Shown piece after piece: positions 23,240-35,337 of a DNA stretch of 64,000 bases (its first letter is position 1; every line of letters begins with the position of its first letter). Source of the DNA: Alligator mississippiensis (Eukaryota; Chordata; Crocodylia; Alligatoridae); NCBI RefSeq assembly GCF_030867095.1, contig NC_081824.1, positions 115,266,162-115,330,161 on the forward strand, in the 5' to 3' direction. The position numbers and the translations under genes were made by a program. Under the pieces are notes generated by a model that saw only the letters and a list, made by a program, of their open reading frames with translations, had not been told where the DNA came from and searched no databases.

Positions 23240-24164
23240 CGAGAACTCAGTATTGTATTTAAATAATCCATTAGGCATCCCAGAGGGTTACCAATGTGTT
23301 TAAGAAGGTTTTTTAGGTTGCTGTATTGCCACCTTTGACAATGAACATTTTTGGCTCTTTATGAAAATTGCATTTGGCTCTGATTGTAAAGTCCATGTAT
23401 TTTTAAATATTTCAGTTAATATAAATATTTAATGGAAATAATCAATAATATATCATTAAAATGAACAATCTACAGTACTGATTATTTTTGTATTATTGTA
23501 TTAGTTCTTTTACTTAAGTTTACTGTGCACAAACCTGCACCATCACTTTTTAATAGCTTTCTTTCTGAGGGTTAATGGTTCAGTAACTTTCTTATCTAAA
23601 TGAATTTTGATTTTTGATCAATTTTACTCTAACTTGAAAAATCCATCAGCTTATTTTGAAGGAAGAAAGAGCTAAGAAAAGATCTTTTTTCATTTTTTTT
23701 AACTAAAACATTCTGAGAAAAAACAAATTTTGGAGACCAGTGGAAGTACTGCCTAGGTTCTGTGTTCTTTTAAGCAGCAAAAAATAAATAAAGAAGGTAG
23801 TTATAAAACTTACTCTTTGCAACACGATTAACCCACAAGGAATTTATGTCATGCATTACCCAGTAAAAAATCTGTATATTGTAAGGCCAATGCTGTCCAA
23901 CAAAAGGCAGTATGCTTGCTGAAATATTTAAGGTTAATGTATATTTTTCAGTTTTAAAAAAATCTCTTCAAAAATACTCTTATTTTGGGTTTTGGTTACA
24001 CTTTTTAGCTAATAAAAGAATGAGTGCAAATGGGAAAATTGGTCATATGGTGTTTTTCTATGATCAAATCAAATCAAAATATTTTTCAAAGTTTTAAATT
24101 TGTTTTTATATTTTTTATGAAAATATGGCTGAATATAAAACTGTATAACCACAAAATCTATGGG
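23240..24164. other. 3' flank of TAAR gene, intergenic
   Basis: AT-rich; includes probable 3' untranslated sequence of the gene ending at 23239. No other gene recognised. Confidence 0.5.
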
Positions 24165-24460
24165 CATTTTTACATGTGCTCTGGAACTCGACACTGGGCA
24201 CTTTAAGTAGCGAGTTGCACTAATTAAAAGTTTCTGCGTGTCACTTGTATCAGCGTCCCTGCACTGAAAAATGGTGGAGGGGTGCTTTGAACTAAAACTC
24301 ATCAAATGTGTTTTCATTCAAAGCGCCCCACCACCATTTTTTCAGCATGAAGAAGGCTGCCAGAGCACATCAATTTCTGTGCTCGAGTAGAGTTGATTAA
24401 TCGAGCTTGCTCTAATGTGCTGGATTTCCAGCACGTCAAAGCAGGCTCCCCACACATCTA
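24165..24460. mobile_element. Fold-back MITE-like element
   Basis: The core arm aaaaatggtggaggggtgct (about 24267) pairs with the complement of gcgccccaccaccatttttt (about 24323-24342) around a short loop. It is the same fold and sequence family as 4195-4515. Outer borders are estimated from the trailing agcacat/atgtgct-type sequence. Confidence 0.6.
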
Positions 24461-27250
24461 CAAGAGCTTTAAGAGTCCACTCCCCTGAAATGACCACTCT
24501 ACAACCAAGAATGTTTGCATGGCGCACACACAATACAGGCTAATCATGAAGTTTTCAAAAGTAAAATAAACAGTCTATAGTCTTCCAGCCACAATCAAAA
24601 TATCCCATCCCCTCATGGTAGGGGCTGTGAAAGACATATATTGATGTAGTCAGCATATGGGACAGGGAAAAAACAAGTATTTATATTTGTATGGATTGCA
24701 TACAAATACAGGAATCAGGACAGAAGGCAAGACCTCAGCTGGCTCTGATTCCCTGGGTGGAACTGCCTGAATGCCCCCAGCTGGTGCCCATGAAAGTGCT
24801 TGGGTATGGCTGTTTTATGTAAGCAGCAGCCCTTGCAGCGCTCTGTAGGCTCCCAACAAAACAGCTGTTTGTTGTAGCCTCAGTGTGCCTGATGCTGCGC
24901 TTCTAGACTCGTAGCTCTGGTTCTAGCCATCTTTCCAGCTTCTACCCCTGCCCACCCATTCACTGCTCCTGGTTTCCCCAGTCCTCCTCTCTTGCCTAGC
25001 TTCTAGACCTCTCCTGAACCTTTGCTCAGTTTCTGGTGTAGTCCTTCTGCCAAGCACTTGATGGCAGTAACAAGGGCCGGGTTCAATTTTTAGGGTTCAA
25101 CTTTCAAATTTAGCTGGAGCCCCCATCCAGAAATATGGGAAACCAGATTTTAACCAGATGTTCGAATGTTTAAATTTCCCCACGTGCAATCAAATGTTAA
25201 ACTGAAACAGGGATTTATTAAAAGGGAAAACGAGAGTAAGCATACATGTTAAGGAAAACTTAACTACTAACTCTGAACTATAGCTCAAACCAGATCAAAA
25301 TCACATTCATCAGCAAACCAGCCCAGGAAACTATCACTCAGCCCAGTCAGTTAGGAAGGGAGTCTCACCCAAGGCTGCCATCCAGGGACTCTACCAGCTA
25401 CCAGCCAAAACACCAAGGGCTGACTAGTGCAGCCCACCACAGAGGCCCTGTTGCTTCCCACTTCTGGGGATGCTCCTCCGTTTGGGGGATTCTACCACCT
25501 ACACCATCCAAAGTAGCAAGTGCTGGGTAGGGAGGCCCACACTGGAGTTGCTGCCTTTCTGTTGCTGGAGTGGACTGCTAGGGTGTGATTCTAGGAAGCG
25601 CTGTTCGGGTTGCCACTGTTTGGGGTCTCCACTGCTCCTCTTCCAGTTGCCTATCCCAGCTCTTTTAGAACTTGTCCTATATCAGTAGCCTTTATTAGTG
25701 TAGAACACAACCATAATCAAACATACACTGAACACAAGCAGGGTTACACTAGCCTCCAGCTTCTGCCTGTATTCCTGCCTAGCCCCTGGTGTCTAAACTC
25801 CAAGATTGTAACCTGCACCTCTTTGACTCCCTGCCTAACCCCTAGTTTCTGAACTCTTGGTTTGAGACCACTGGCTCTAAACTTCTGACTCTGAGCCACT
25901 ACCCCTTATGTCCAGGTCATGCCTGTGATAGCTTGAGAGTCCCTAAAGCACAGCATCTCCTGCAGAGCAGTTCCCAATCCCCATAATAGCACCCCCGGGT
26001 ATCAATTGGACTTTTTCTAGGGCCATGACTCGCAACCAGGGTGCCTTGAGATCATTCCAAAGATGCCAGTGAATGCCGCAATACCTATGGCAATTCTCTC
26101 AAATGGAGTTCAATCAGTGGGAGGGGCACTAATAGAGCTCTAGGAGACTTTCCCTGGGATACTAAGTAACAAGAAGGACAAACAATTGTCTGACACTTCC
26201 CTGTGCAACCCCGGGCAGTCAAACCTCTATGGTCTATGGGTGCAGGCAGAATTGACAATTTTTGTCTGATCTGACCACAGAAAGCAGTCTATAGCTGTGA
26301 CCAAACACAAGTTCATAGCTGCAGACAGCATCAAAAATCATTGGCAATGCATAGTGGGTGCACCCAGGTGCATATGCACCCCCCTGAGATTGGCATTCCC
26401 TTTGAAAAGCATTGCTGACACTGCTGGCGGCACCTGTGGGTGGTTGCCACTCACCGCCCCTGCTTCGCTGCCAGCACTGCCGGCGGCATCTGCAGGCAAT
26501 CCCTGATCACCTCTGGCCACCACCACCACCACCACCAGCAGTGTCTGTGGATGGTCGCTGACTGCTGGTCAGCGCTTGCCACCCTCCCCCCCAGCCAACA
26601 ACACTGCCGTGGCTGCCTGCAAGAGCTCCCCTGCTCACTGCTGCCCCCTGCCTACGGGAGCTCCCCGCTCATTGCTGCCCCCGCCACCACCTCTGCCTAT
26701 GGGTGGTCACTGTGCCCCCCCCAGCCTCTGGGAGTACGCAGCATTCATGTAAAAAATGGCTGATGGGATAAAAATCCGACCCTTTGTTGCATGAGGTATC
26801 AGATAAAGATATTTCAAAATGTAGCATTTACTGTAACTTGTGTCTGCAAAGCTCCCAGACTTTCACTGTTTTCAGAATGGAAGCGGGGAAAAGGAGCGAA
26901 GGGAGTTTAGTCTGGGGGGTTTTCAGCCCCCCTGGAGGGTGGGGCAAGTATACCGGAAACTTCCTGAGGTGGGGAGGCTCCAATTCACTCACCCCACCTT
27001 TCAGCACCAGCTTGGTAGGCCCAAGAAAAGCTCCCTCCACTGCCTTTCCCTTTTCCCATTCTGAAAACACTGAGCCCTGGCACAGAGCCGTGGCCATTGC
27101 TATGGGAACCAGGCTGCAGGCTCCCAGCCCGCAGCTAGATTCCCCTCCCTCCTGGAGCCAACAGTGAACTTCTGTTTGGTCTTAGTTACATCTGGTAGCT
27201 GCACTTCTGTCTGCACCCTATTTCTTCCCTGTCCGCTTTTCCCCTGTCAA
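24461..27250. other. Intergenic, unclassified repeats, no gene seen
   Basis: A small perfect inverted repeat (tatttgtatg, 5 nt, catacaaata) lies near 24680-24710. The motif gggatttattaaaaggg near 25210, read on the minus strand, carries AATAAA and resembles sequence near 15880, perhaps an old LTR end. From about 26335 to 26760 a GC-rich, CACC-rich block looks like a repeat interior. None of the frames here resembles a known protein. Confidence 0.4.
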
Positions 27251-27539
27251 TTCTATGATGACATTTGTAACAGGTGAGGTGCCTGGGGTTGCCATCACAC
27301 CCCCTTTTAGATCATCCCTATCCTGTCAGGCTCTCACTCTGGCCTCCCAGGGTCCCACCCCATTGCCTCTCATCTGCCATGCCTTGTTAAAAGCACTTAC
27401 ACTTAGATGGGGCCTCAAGTCAATACCTGGCTACCTCAGGCCTTCACACACTTGTAAGGGTCTTGGCATTTCCAGCCTTCACCCCTTTTCTCTAGCTTTC
27501 CCCTTGCTACCTAGGCCTATTGTAGCAGGCCAGGCTTCT

Positions 27540-27910
27540 GGGTCCCAGCCCTGTTGATCCAGACTCTTGGGGTCTCCATCCCTTGTCTCTTGCTTGGGGT
27601 CCATGACTGCAGAGTTCACCCCTCACAGGCAACACATCTCTGACCATGTTTCACCTCTCATAGGTATCTCTGCTGACTCAGTCTTCTGGGGAGTCCACCC
27701 CTGGCCTTTTGCTCAGGGCTCCAAGCCCCGGAGTTTGCCCTTCCTGGTCTCTGACCTTGCATTGCTTCTCATAGGCACGTTTCTCGACTCAGTCTCTTGG
27801 GGTCTCCACCTCTTGCCTCTTGCTTGGTATCCCTGGCCCCTAGGTTCACCCATCACAGTTAAAGATCCCTGACCCTTCCTTTGCTTCTCACAGGCACTTC
27901 TTTCTCTAAT
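27540..27910. repeat. Degenerate tandem repeat, about 115-bp unit
   Basis: Three units start near 27555, 27675 and 27787. Each carries gactcagtctt-ggggtctcca followed by cttgcctcttgcttgggg-like sequence and a ttctcataggcac-like block. Confidence 0.65.
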
Positions 27911-28339
27911 GGGCTTTGGGCCCCTAGCTCTGGTTCTCATCCCTCTACCAGAATGCTGGGCTTCCTGGCCCCTGTCTTTGCCCTGCAAGGGCTCCAGGCC
28001 CTTGAGCCTGGTCAGTGCCTTGAGCCTAACCCCTAGCAGGACTCGAAGCAGTCACATGCCCCTCAGGCACTAAGGGGACCTCCAGAAACCACCCCTCATA
28101 GTCCTACCCAAACTACCTGTGTAGCTGACTCCTTTCTGCCTAGGCCCAATGCTCCACACCAGGCCCCTGGGTGCCAGCCCTAGTCTCAGCCTCTCAGGCA
28201 TTGGTTTCTACCCTCTTGGGCTTTGGGATCCTGGCCTGGTTCTGCCTCCCTTGGGCTATGGGCTATGACTTTCTTGGCCTCAGGTCAGCTATTGCCTCTC
28301 TCAGGCTCATGTAGAGCTTGTTAGAATCCTTCCTCCCAG

Positions 28340-29330
28340 GTTTGTTCCACATCAAACTGGCAAAGGTTGATGATTTCCTCAACATCCAGAGGTTCTTCCA
28401 GAGCTTCTGTGTGGGGATCCTCAGTCTCCAGTCCAACTAACCCCTTGGCTGGTCCCATCTGCATTCCCACTTCTTGACCCACAGATGACCCTCACCCCAA
28501 CTAATCTGCAGTATCTCTTGGAAACAGGGTAAGTTGAACTCCAGTATTACCATGCACGACAGTGCTGGAAACAGTTGGGCTGGCATCATATAGGTCTGCC
28601 CCAGAATGAAAATTGTGACTCACCCTCACTCATAGTAGCAGGTCTGGCCATGTAGGCAAATGAGGGGTCATTGATCTACTATTGTTCTTTCTCTCTGGGA
28701 TATCACCTCCTCACTCACTATGGTCTGGGTGCAGGCTGAGTCCACAACAGTGTTTGTTTTCCCCCCAGCTATTTGAAGGTCTGTTATGGAGGGGGGGGGG
28801 GGTGCCTCGGGTCAGTTCCTGGCCCCCATTATGTTTCTTCCCATAACTGCAGTCTATCTGCTTCTTTTCTGGAGCCTCCTCAATCTCAGGCCCTCTAAGC
28901 CTCATGTCTTCTGGTACTGGTTGTGGTTTTTTCCTAGTTTGGGGCAGACTCTTGAAGTGCCCTGACCTCCTGCACCTGTAACACCAGTCCAATATATGTC
29001 TCCCCCTTTTATCCTCTATTTGGGGCCCTTCTCCTGTCCCCTGGGTTGTTATTCCCTTACCTCCTTTGTTTCCGGTTCCTTTTTTCCTCTGGTTTAGCTC
29101 TTCCACTAAAAAAAAGCCCAGCCAACATGGCCAGGTTATTCCAACATACTGCATTCTAGGTCTCTGGCTGTAAGTCCCACAGAAACTGCTTTCATATGAT
29201 GTGGTCCATCAAAGCCAATTTCGTCCTTCTCCTTAAGACCAAACATTTGTGTGCCATGTCCTGTAGAGACTGTGCCCAGGTAATTACTATGTCATTCAGC
29301 TCATTATGGTTTGTACCTTGCTGATTCTGT
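28340..29330 (-). mobile_element. Ty3/Gypsy-like LTR-retrotransposon fossil (gag to protease part)
   Basis: Read on the minus strand. A capsid C-terminal region resembling the SCAN-related gag of Gmr1-type Gypsy elements comes first (about 29290-29150). A CCHC zinc-knuckle-like stretch with CYRCRRSGHF lies near 29000, and a retropepsin-like start with VDSACTQT near 28740. This is the gag-then-protease order of such elements. Reverse transcriptase, integrase and LTRs were not found nearby. It is broken at several points and old. Ends are estimates. Family assignment rests on short motifs only. Confidence 0.55.
28791..28802. repeat. Poly-G run
   Basis: Twelve G residues. Confidence 0.85.
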
Positions 29331-30481
29331 ATATAACTCTTGCCAGGTGAACTCTTTTTATTGTATTTATACTACAGGGCCTAAGCCCTGAAGTCATTGG
29401 AAAATTTCCCACTAACTTGAATAAGCTTTAGAACAGATTCATACTGATTGTCTAATTATTAGCTGCAAACCACTGAAAACAACTAAATAAATAATTAACA
29501 GCTTTCAACAATTTTTGAACTACTAAGTTATCCAAGTTTCACCCTACAATGCAGGTTAGGTATCTTTACTTTCTCTGCTGTTGCTGAAATTCACACTGTA
29601 AATCACATGATTATGGAGAGGATTTCACCATCTAGACCAAGCTGCCAATCAGGCAGGTATTTAAGGGTATGTTTAAACCTATAAGATTTCTCATAAAAGC
29701 TTGAAATTTGTCATGTGTTTCAGTACCTTGCTAAATGAGGATCTACATGTTTCCTTAAGAATATGGCTATTGCTTTTAATTACAAAGAAAGGTAAAGCAC
29801 ACTGTTATTTTTTCTTTAAAATATATCACAGATTTTAGAACATGGGCTAAATAGAAAAATTATTATTACATTGATGATGTAAAAAAAGGATCAGTTTACC
29901 TTTTATTTACTTTGGACATTATTTTCTTCATTCACGGAAATGGGAAGAAAGAGGAAAGCAACCAATCTATTTCAGAAACATACTGATTATTTTTATAGCG
30001 CCTAGCAATAAGACTGATGTGTTATTATCCAAAATTACAGTATTAGCACTTTAAAAGTTTCCCAACTCTCCCAAGTAAAGACATGGACAATGTACAATGT
30101 ATAAGCAAGTGTAATTGCTCTGGAAATGAAAACAAGTATGTATTAAGTTTGGGCTCTGCCCTGTGCACCTGCTTTGAAAATACAGAGATGAAAAACAGCA
30201 GCCTACTAAATGGTCAAATCACCATTCAGAGAAATGTTTTGATGATTTGTAATCCAGTATTTCCTGGATATTTTCTGTTGCTGTCTTCCAGGAATTGGGT
30301 CCAGGTTTTCAAAGCTTTTAAATAATAATTGATGGTGTCAACTCACAACTTTTAATACTAGATCCTTCAGTTGTACAAAAAGAATCCAGATTGGTGCCTT
30401 TTCCCAGGGGCTTTATTATTTACTATACTCTCATTGTTTTTTAATACTTTTAAACATGACTAACGTGAAAGAGTTTCCATG
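29331..30481. other. Intergenic, 3' flank of TAAR5
   Basis: AT-rich. No gene recognised. Probably includes the 3' untranslated region of the minus-strand TAAR5. Confidence 0.5.
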
Positions 30482-30487
30482 TTTATT
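30482..30487 (-). terminator. Candidate TAAR5 poly-A signal
   Basis: tttatt on the plus strand is AATAAA on the minus strand, about 57 bp past the TAAR5 stop codon. Another lies near 30411. Confidence 0.4.
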
Positions 30488-30543
30488 ACCATTTTAATGC
30501 TTATGAGAGACACGTTTAAATTTACAAATAAGAAGCACTAGGT

Positions 30544-31539
30544 TCATTCCTGATACAAGTCTACTGTAGCTGTCCTAGAATCAAAGATCTTACAAGTTAT
30601 AACTAGCTTCACTGCCTTCCTAAACCAACGATAGGAAAACACATAAATCAAGGGATTGCAGGCAGAATTAAAGTAAGCAAACCAGATGAGAACATCAAAC
30701 AGTATGGGTGGAGTAACAAAACCCAGAAAGCTGTCTACCATGGTGTCTATGGTAAAGGGTAGCCAGCAAAGGAGGTAGATTCCTACAGCGATCCCAAGGC
30801 TCTTTGCTGCCTTTCTTTCTCTCTTTGGTGCTCCTAAGTTTAGTTGAGACTCAATACTCTTATTCATGCTGTTTATCTGTCTGGCTTGCCTGTTTGCAAC
30901 AATAAATATTTTTATATATAAAGCTATCATTATGAGGCAGGGGAAGAAAAACACTGGGAAATTTATCCAGCCCCAGAGTTTGTTAAAGAGCAGCTGACAG
31001 CTCCCAACACAAGGCATGTCTTGTAAAAAATGACCTAGTCCTTCTTCAATGGCCTTAGTATACAGGAAGATGGATGTGTAAATCACAGGTATGCACCACC
31101 CTGTTGCTATGTAGATGCAAGACACCCTTATGGTAAACTTAGTGGGGTAAAGCAAAGGATCACAGATAGCACAGTGACGATCAATGGAAATGAAACATAG
31201 GTGAAGTATTGAGGTCAAGCAAAAGAGTGTGTCCAAAAAGGTATGTAGCCTACAAAAGTAGTCTCCAAAGTACCAGCAGCTCTCCACAGATCGAATAGTA
31301 CTGAAGGGCAGTACAGTTAGTCCCAGGAAAAGGTCTGCAAAGGCAAGAGAGAGTAGCAAGAAGTTGGTGGGGGTGTGCAAAGCTTTAAAATGGGAGACAG
31401 AGACCACAACCAGCAGGTTCCCCAGTACTGTGACCATCATGCCTATGGCACAGAAGAGGTAGATGGTCAGCTGGACCCCGAAGGGGTGTAGTGTTCTGTA
31501 ACAGGACCCGTTTGTCTCATAGCACAAAGAGGTGATCAT
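30544..31539 (-). CDS. TAAR5: Trace amine-associated receptor 5
   Basis: A 331-residue single-exon receptor (human TAAR5 is 337). In mammals TAAR5 is an olfactory receptor for trimethylamine signalling through Golf. Near-identical family signatures are ISIDRHCAICDPLLYPTKFT, LYTKAIEEGLGHFLQDMPCV and the C-terminal VDLYQE, the last shared exactly with human TAAR5. N10 (NGS) is a glycosylation site. C96 and the CVGSC loop can form the conserved disulphide. D103 at position 3.32 binds the amine. DRH replaces DRY, as in human TAAR5. CWLPF and Y7.43 are present, and TM7 has NSACNPLIYVFSYRWF. The ATG at 31539 is the first after an in-frame stop in the leader; it makes the N-terminus about 11 residues shorter than the human one. 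The frame is intact. It diverges in direction from the 6/8/9-clade genes, as in human. Confidence 0.97.
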   Translation of the reverse strand: MITSLCYETNGSCYRTLHPFGVQLTIYLFCAIGMMVTVLGNLLVVVSVSHFKALHTPTNFLLLSLAFADLFLGLTVLPFSTIRSVESCWYFGDYFCRLHTFLDTLFCLTSILHLCFISIDRHCAICDPLLYPTKFTIRVSCIYIATGWCIPVIYTSIFLYTKAIEEGLGHFLQDMPCVGSCQLLFNKLWGWINFPVFFFPCLIMIALYIKIFIVANRQARQINSMNKSIESQLNLGAPKRERKAAKSLGIAVGIYLLCWLPFTIDTMVDSFLGFVTPPILFDVLIWFAYFNSACNPLIYVFSYRWFRKAVKLVITCKIFDSRTATVDLYQE

Positions 31540-31638
31540 TTGTCTAATACCAAGCTCCTTGACAGAGTTAATTTATTTTCTTTGCCACTTCTTCTGTATG
31601 CCTAATGAATAGTCCAGCCTTCAGCTAAGGACCCAGAC

Positions 31639-31664
31639 ACTTACCTGAAAAATAAGAAAAGAGA
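31639..31664 (-). promoter_or_regulatory. Candidate 3' splice site upstream of TAAR5, followed at once by a donor
   Basis: On the minus strand a long pyrimidine tract (ctctcttttcttatttttcag) ends with AG at 31645-31646, about 105 nt before the ATG. The next bases are gtaagt, a consensus donor. The joined acceptor and donor form the arrangement known from recursive splice sites. Function is inferred only. Confidence 0.45.
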
Positions 31665-31669
31665 GGGTG

Positions 31670-32589
31670 GAAGAGTAGAAGACAGAGAGAGAGAGAGAGA
31701 CCCCTCTGTCTTCCAATCAAATGTGCATAAATTCCAAATATCATGGACAACATTACATCTTTTAAATGACAAGGAAAAATTATTATGAGTATGGACTGGA
31801 CTAAAGCAGATTGCTGGAGGAAGAGGAGCTCTGAAGGATGGATCCTTCTGGTTGTGCTCTGCATAAACACTCTTCCTTTAACACCCACTTTTTGGTATTG
31901 ATACAGACAGGATACTGGATTAGATGGACTTGTAGTTTGACCAGTTATGGCATTTCTTATGCTCTTAGCATAGTTACCTTATCAATACATTTGTTTATAT
32001 TTTACAGTAGTGTTGAAGCGATGTTGTAGCTGTGATGGTCCAGGAAATATGTGAGAGGCAACAATTTTTGTGGATACATAGTTGTGTTGCTCTGCCTGCT
32101 TCTCTCCCAGAGACCCAAAGATATCCAAAAATTTGTCTAACTCTATCCCAACCAGGCAGTTGGTCTAAAAAAAGAGATCACCCAGAAATTCTTACCTTTG
32201 TTCATATTTTATGGCATCCTTTTCATGCATATTTTCATTTTTATTTATCAGATAAAAGTACAGTATTTGTTTCTGTTACTGCTTGGGAAACTGAAGAAGG
32301 ACTTATACTGGTATATAGGTAAGTCAAGATTGAGTTCTCCTTTAAAATGGAGAAATTGGCCTCACCCCAGTTGTGGAAAGCTAAGTCTTCCATACTCTTT
32401 ACTGTTGACTCCCATAGAACAAAACACTGATTTTTGTAAATTTCCACTTGCCGTGGAGTTCTAACTCAGTAATGGAAATAATTTTTGTTCTTAGGAGACC
32501 AATTTGAATTAGCTTGTGCTTCCTCTGGGCACATGGCCATGATCTAACAAAATAATATATATTTTTACTTCAAAGGAAAGCTCCAGTGG
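31670..32589. other. TAAR5 to TAAR4 intergenic, no gene seen
   Basis: A (GA)n run lies at about 31682-31698. The rest is AT-rich with no recognised gene. The tandem duplication begins at its right end. Confidence 0.5.
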
Positions 32590-34342
32590 CCAGGTTGGTC
32601 ATTCTTACCTATTTCCAACCCTAGGAACATAAGTAGATACCCATTTTAAGGTGCAGTATTCTACATAAGGTGCACCAAATGTCCTGGTTAATACAATTCC
32701 CAAAACACTGTCTCTTTTATTTGCTACTATTACTGACTATTTTAAGATTCAAGTAAGCATAATTCAATGGGAAAACTGATCTGTAAGGCTTCAGGCTTAT
32801 ATACAAAGAGAATAGCGGAGAGACAGGTGAGGAAGGGTACTCAGAAAATAGTGGCAGTTTAAAAATCAAACTGTTTTCCTTGCAGTTAGTAGAAAACTAC
32901 ATTGCAGTGGAGAACACCATTGGCAACATTGTCAAATGTACCCATTATTTACGACTACAAAGAAGAATGGTGTGGTTCAGTAAATGATCAGTGTATACCA
33001 TATGGTTTTATTTTGAAATTGCTGTTACTTTCTGAAACACTCTCATAGATAGGTAAGAAGCTCCCAGTAGTATTTTTAATGAATAAGACAATTAAACACT
33101 TTATTCTAAGCCACCAATTGATTATGTTTTTAAAAAGCTACTGTTAGAAAATTGTAGTTAAATATATGGTATTTATCTTTACTTTGTTTTTTTGCCATAA
33201 AATCACTAAAGTAGCACCTGGAAATAGTGGAGAAAACTATTTTTTGTACATAATCAACACAACCATCACCCCATATCCTGCCAACCTACAACAATGATAC
33301 TCTCCTCAGTAGAATAACATATAATAATATAATACTTACTTTCAAATCAGTGATACTTACAGTAAAACAGGATTACCTATTACTGGCTAAGGTTGTCTGT
33401 AGCACAAATCTTTCTAATAACAGCATATCCAAAGACACATCTGGATGGTGTGAGATTAACCAATGCCTTATATATAATCCTGATGGAGAGGCCGTCCCCT
33501 CAGATGAGGATAATACAATGAGCAGTGTTTCAGAAGGTGTGCCCAAAGCATTGTTGGCACAACAGATGGGTGTTGTGCAGATGCTTGTTTTAAAAAGCAA
33601 AGATGCTAAGCCCGGTGTCTTATTGGCACAGAAATTCAGAAATTCTTTTCCTAGGACCTTCATCTCACCAGGTCCTGACATCCAATGACCATCTCCTCCA
33701 GTGACATCCCTTCACTGTCACCCTGCACAGATTCTAAGCTTCCCATAACCTTTCCTACATCAGGTTCAAACAGATCACTGATGTCCATCCATTTCACCTC
33801 TGACACCTCTCCTTCCCTACATCTGCGTCCCTCATTAAAAAAACCTTAGTTGCCTACACCCCATCCTCACCAGGATCCATTTCCTCCCCCATCTCCTTTC
33901 ATGTTTCTCTTTTCTCCAGCCTTCCACAATGTTTTCTGAATGCATTGTGGGCCAAAAAAACTACTGAGGTCCAGAAAAGAGGCAGCTATAGCAGTTAGTT
34001 CATTTGTTTCTTCAAGAAGGGATTATGCTGAAAGCGGTTCCACTTCTTGTCTTTCTAAACCCATTCTACAAATGAACTCATTATATAGTTTTTGAACTTC
34101 TACCCTAAAGGATTAGAAACTTTTCTAAATCTGTTCTTTTATCAGGGGCACAAGGCCATTATTTTGGAAACATTTTCCAAATATGCTGAAGCATTTTAAT
34201 TTTGCTAACACCACATTTTTAATCTTGTTCTTTGAGGTAAATATTGGGAATGAAAAAAATCAGGTTATGAATAATTTTATGAAGCCCTGGACCTAATGTA
34301 TAGGGTTTTATCATGATAACTTTATTTTGTACAGTAGATACT

Positions 34343-34830
34343 ACATATTGAGGGCATTTCCATGTGCACTTTACTGTGGAGTTGAGTAATTAGCTCTACA
34401 GTAAAACGTCACCGTCTACATGTGAGGTACTATTGGGCCAGAGTAAACTAATTAACTCTGCCATAGGATAGTACTGCCCAACAGTTATTTACTCCACTGC
34501 AGTGTATGTGTAGAGTGACCAGGGCTGGCTGGAGCATGAGGGTGCAACAGTGCAGGGGCTGCCTGCCAGCTAGCCCCACACTACAGCACCAGCATTTCCC
34601 AGCCAGCCTTTTCTCAGCATGTTAAGCCAGGATGAAGCAGCTCCACGCTGGCAGGTTGTACCCTCCCAGGCCCCTGCTAGGTAGGGCTGCATCACACTGG
34701 CTCAACATGCTGTGGTCCTGGGCACACATGTAAATCCGGTGCCTGGTAGCAATAAACTCAGCCACAAATTGTGCTGGAGTTTATTCAGCCATGCTAATTG
34801 TACATATAGGTGTGCCCACTCAATCTAGAT
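34343..34830. mobile_element. Probable fold-back/MITE-type element
   Basis: Opens with ggcatttccatgtgcacttta and closes with ctaattgtacatataggtgtgccc, roughly inverted ends. taattagctcta and agtaaactaattaactct repeat inside. It encloses a GC-rich block at about 34510-34735. Absent from duplication copy 2, so either inserted later or lost there. Confidence 0.45.
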
Positions 34831-35337
34831 AAACTCCTATATTTCCCAAATCAGCCTAGGCTTGCCAGCCCTATTTGCCATCTTTTCTCTCCCCTACTTG
34901 ACGCTGTTTCTACTTTGTTCCCTCCATCATTGTTCTCTAGTACAAGGGTGTCTCTGACAGCTAGATGAGTGTTGCAGGGCTGGCCACAGGTCAGATGAAT
35001 GGTGTTGGGTTGGTCCTGCAGGCTGGATCAAGTCCACAGACCCCCCTCTCCCTCCCACATGCCAAACACAGATCATGCAGTGCTTGCCCAGGTAGCCCAG
35101 GACATATCATGCCTGTACTGGCTGATCCAAAACAGTGCTGCACACAGTACCCATGCAGGGCTGGTCTAGGACACTCTACATGTATGACACTTACTCCAGC
35201 CAGTCCAAGATGCATTCTGGTTAGATGCTTTATGTAGCATAGGCCTTGGAGGGGCTGAAGCAGGTGCTAGCTGTGGCTTGTGGTCTGGACCAGCTGGAGT
35301 GGGTGCTGCATGCAGCATGGGTCCCAGGTCTGCTGGA
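34831..35337. other. GC-rich unclassified repeat, copy 1 only
   Basis: Repeated gctggtc/agcaggc-type words (ggctggtcctgcaggctgga) look like the interior of an hAT-type repeat, but ends were not found. Confidence 0.35.

Noticed and set aside
26335-26760. Histidine/alanine-rich frame as a gene
   Set aside because: It comes from a CACC-rich repeat block; there is no start context, domain or conserved partner.
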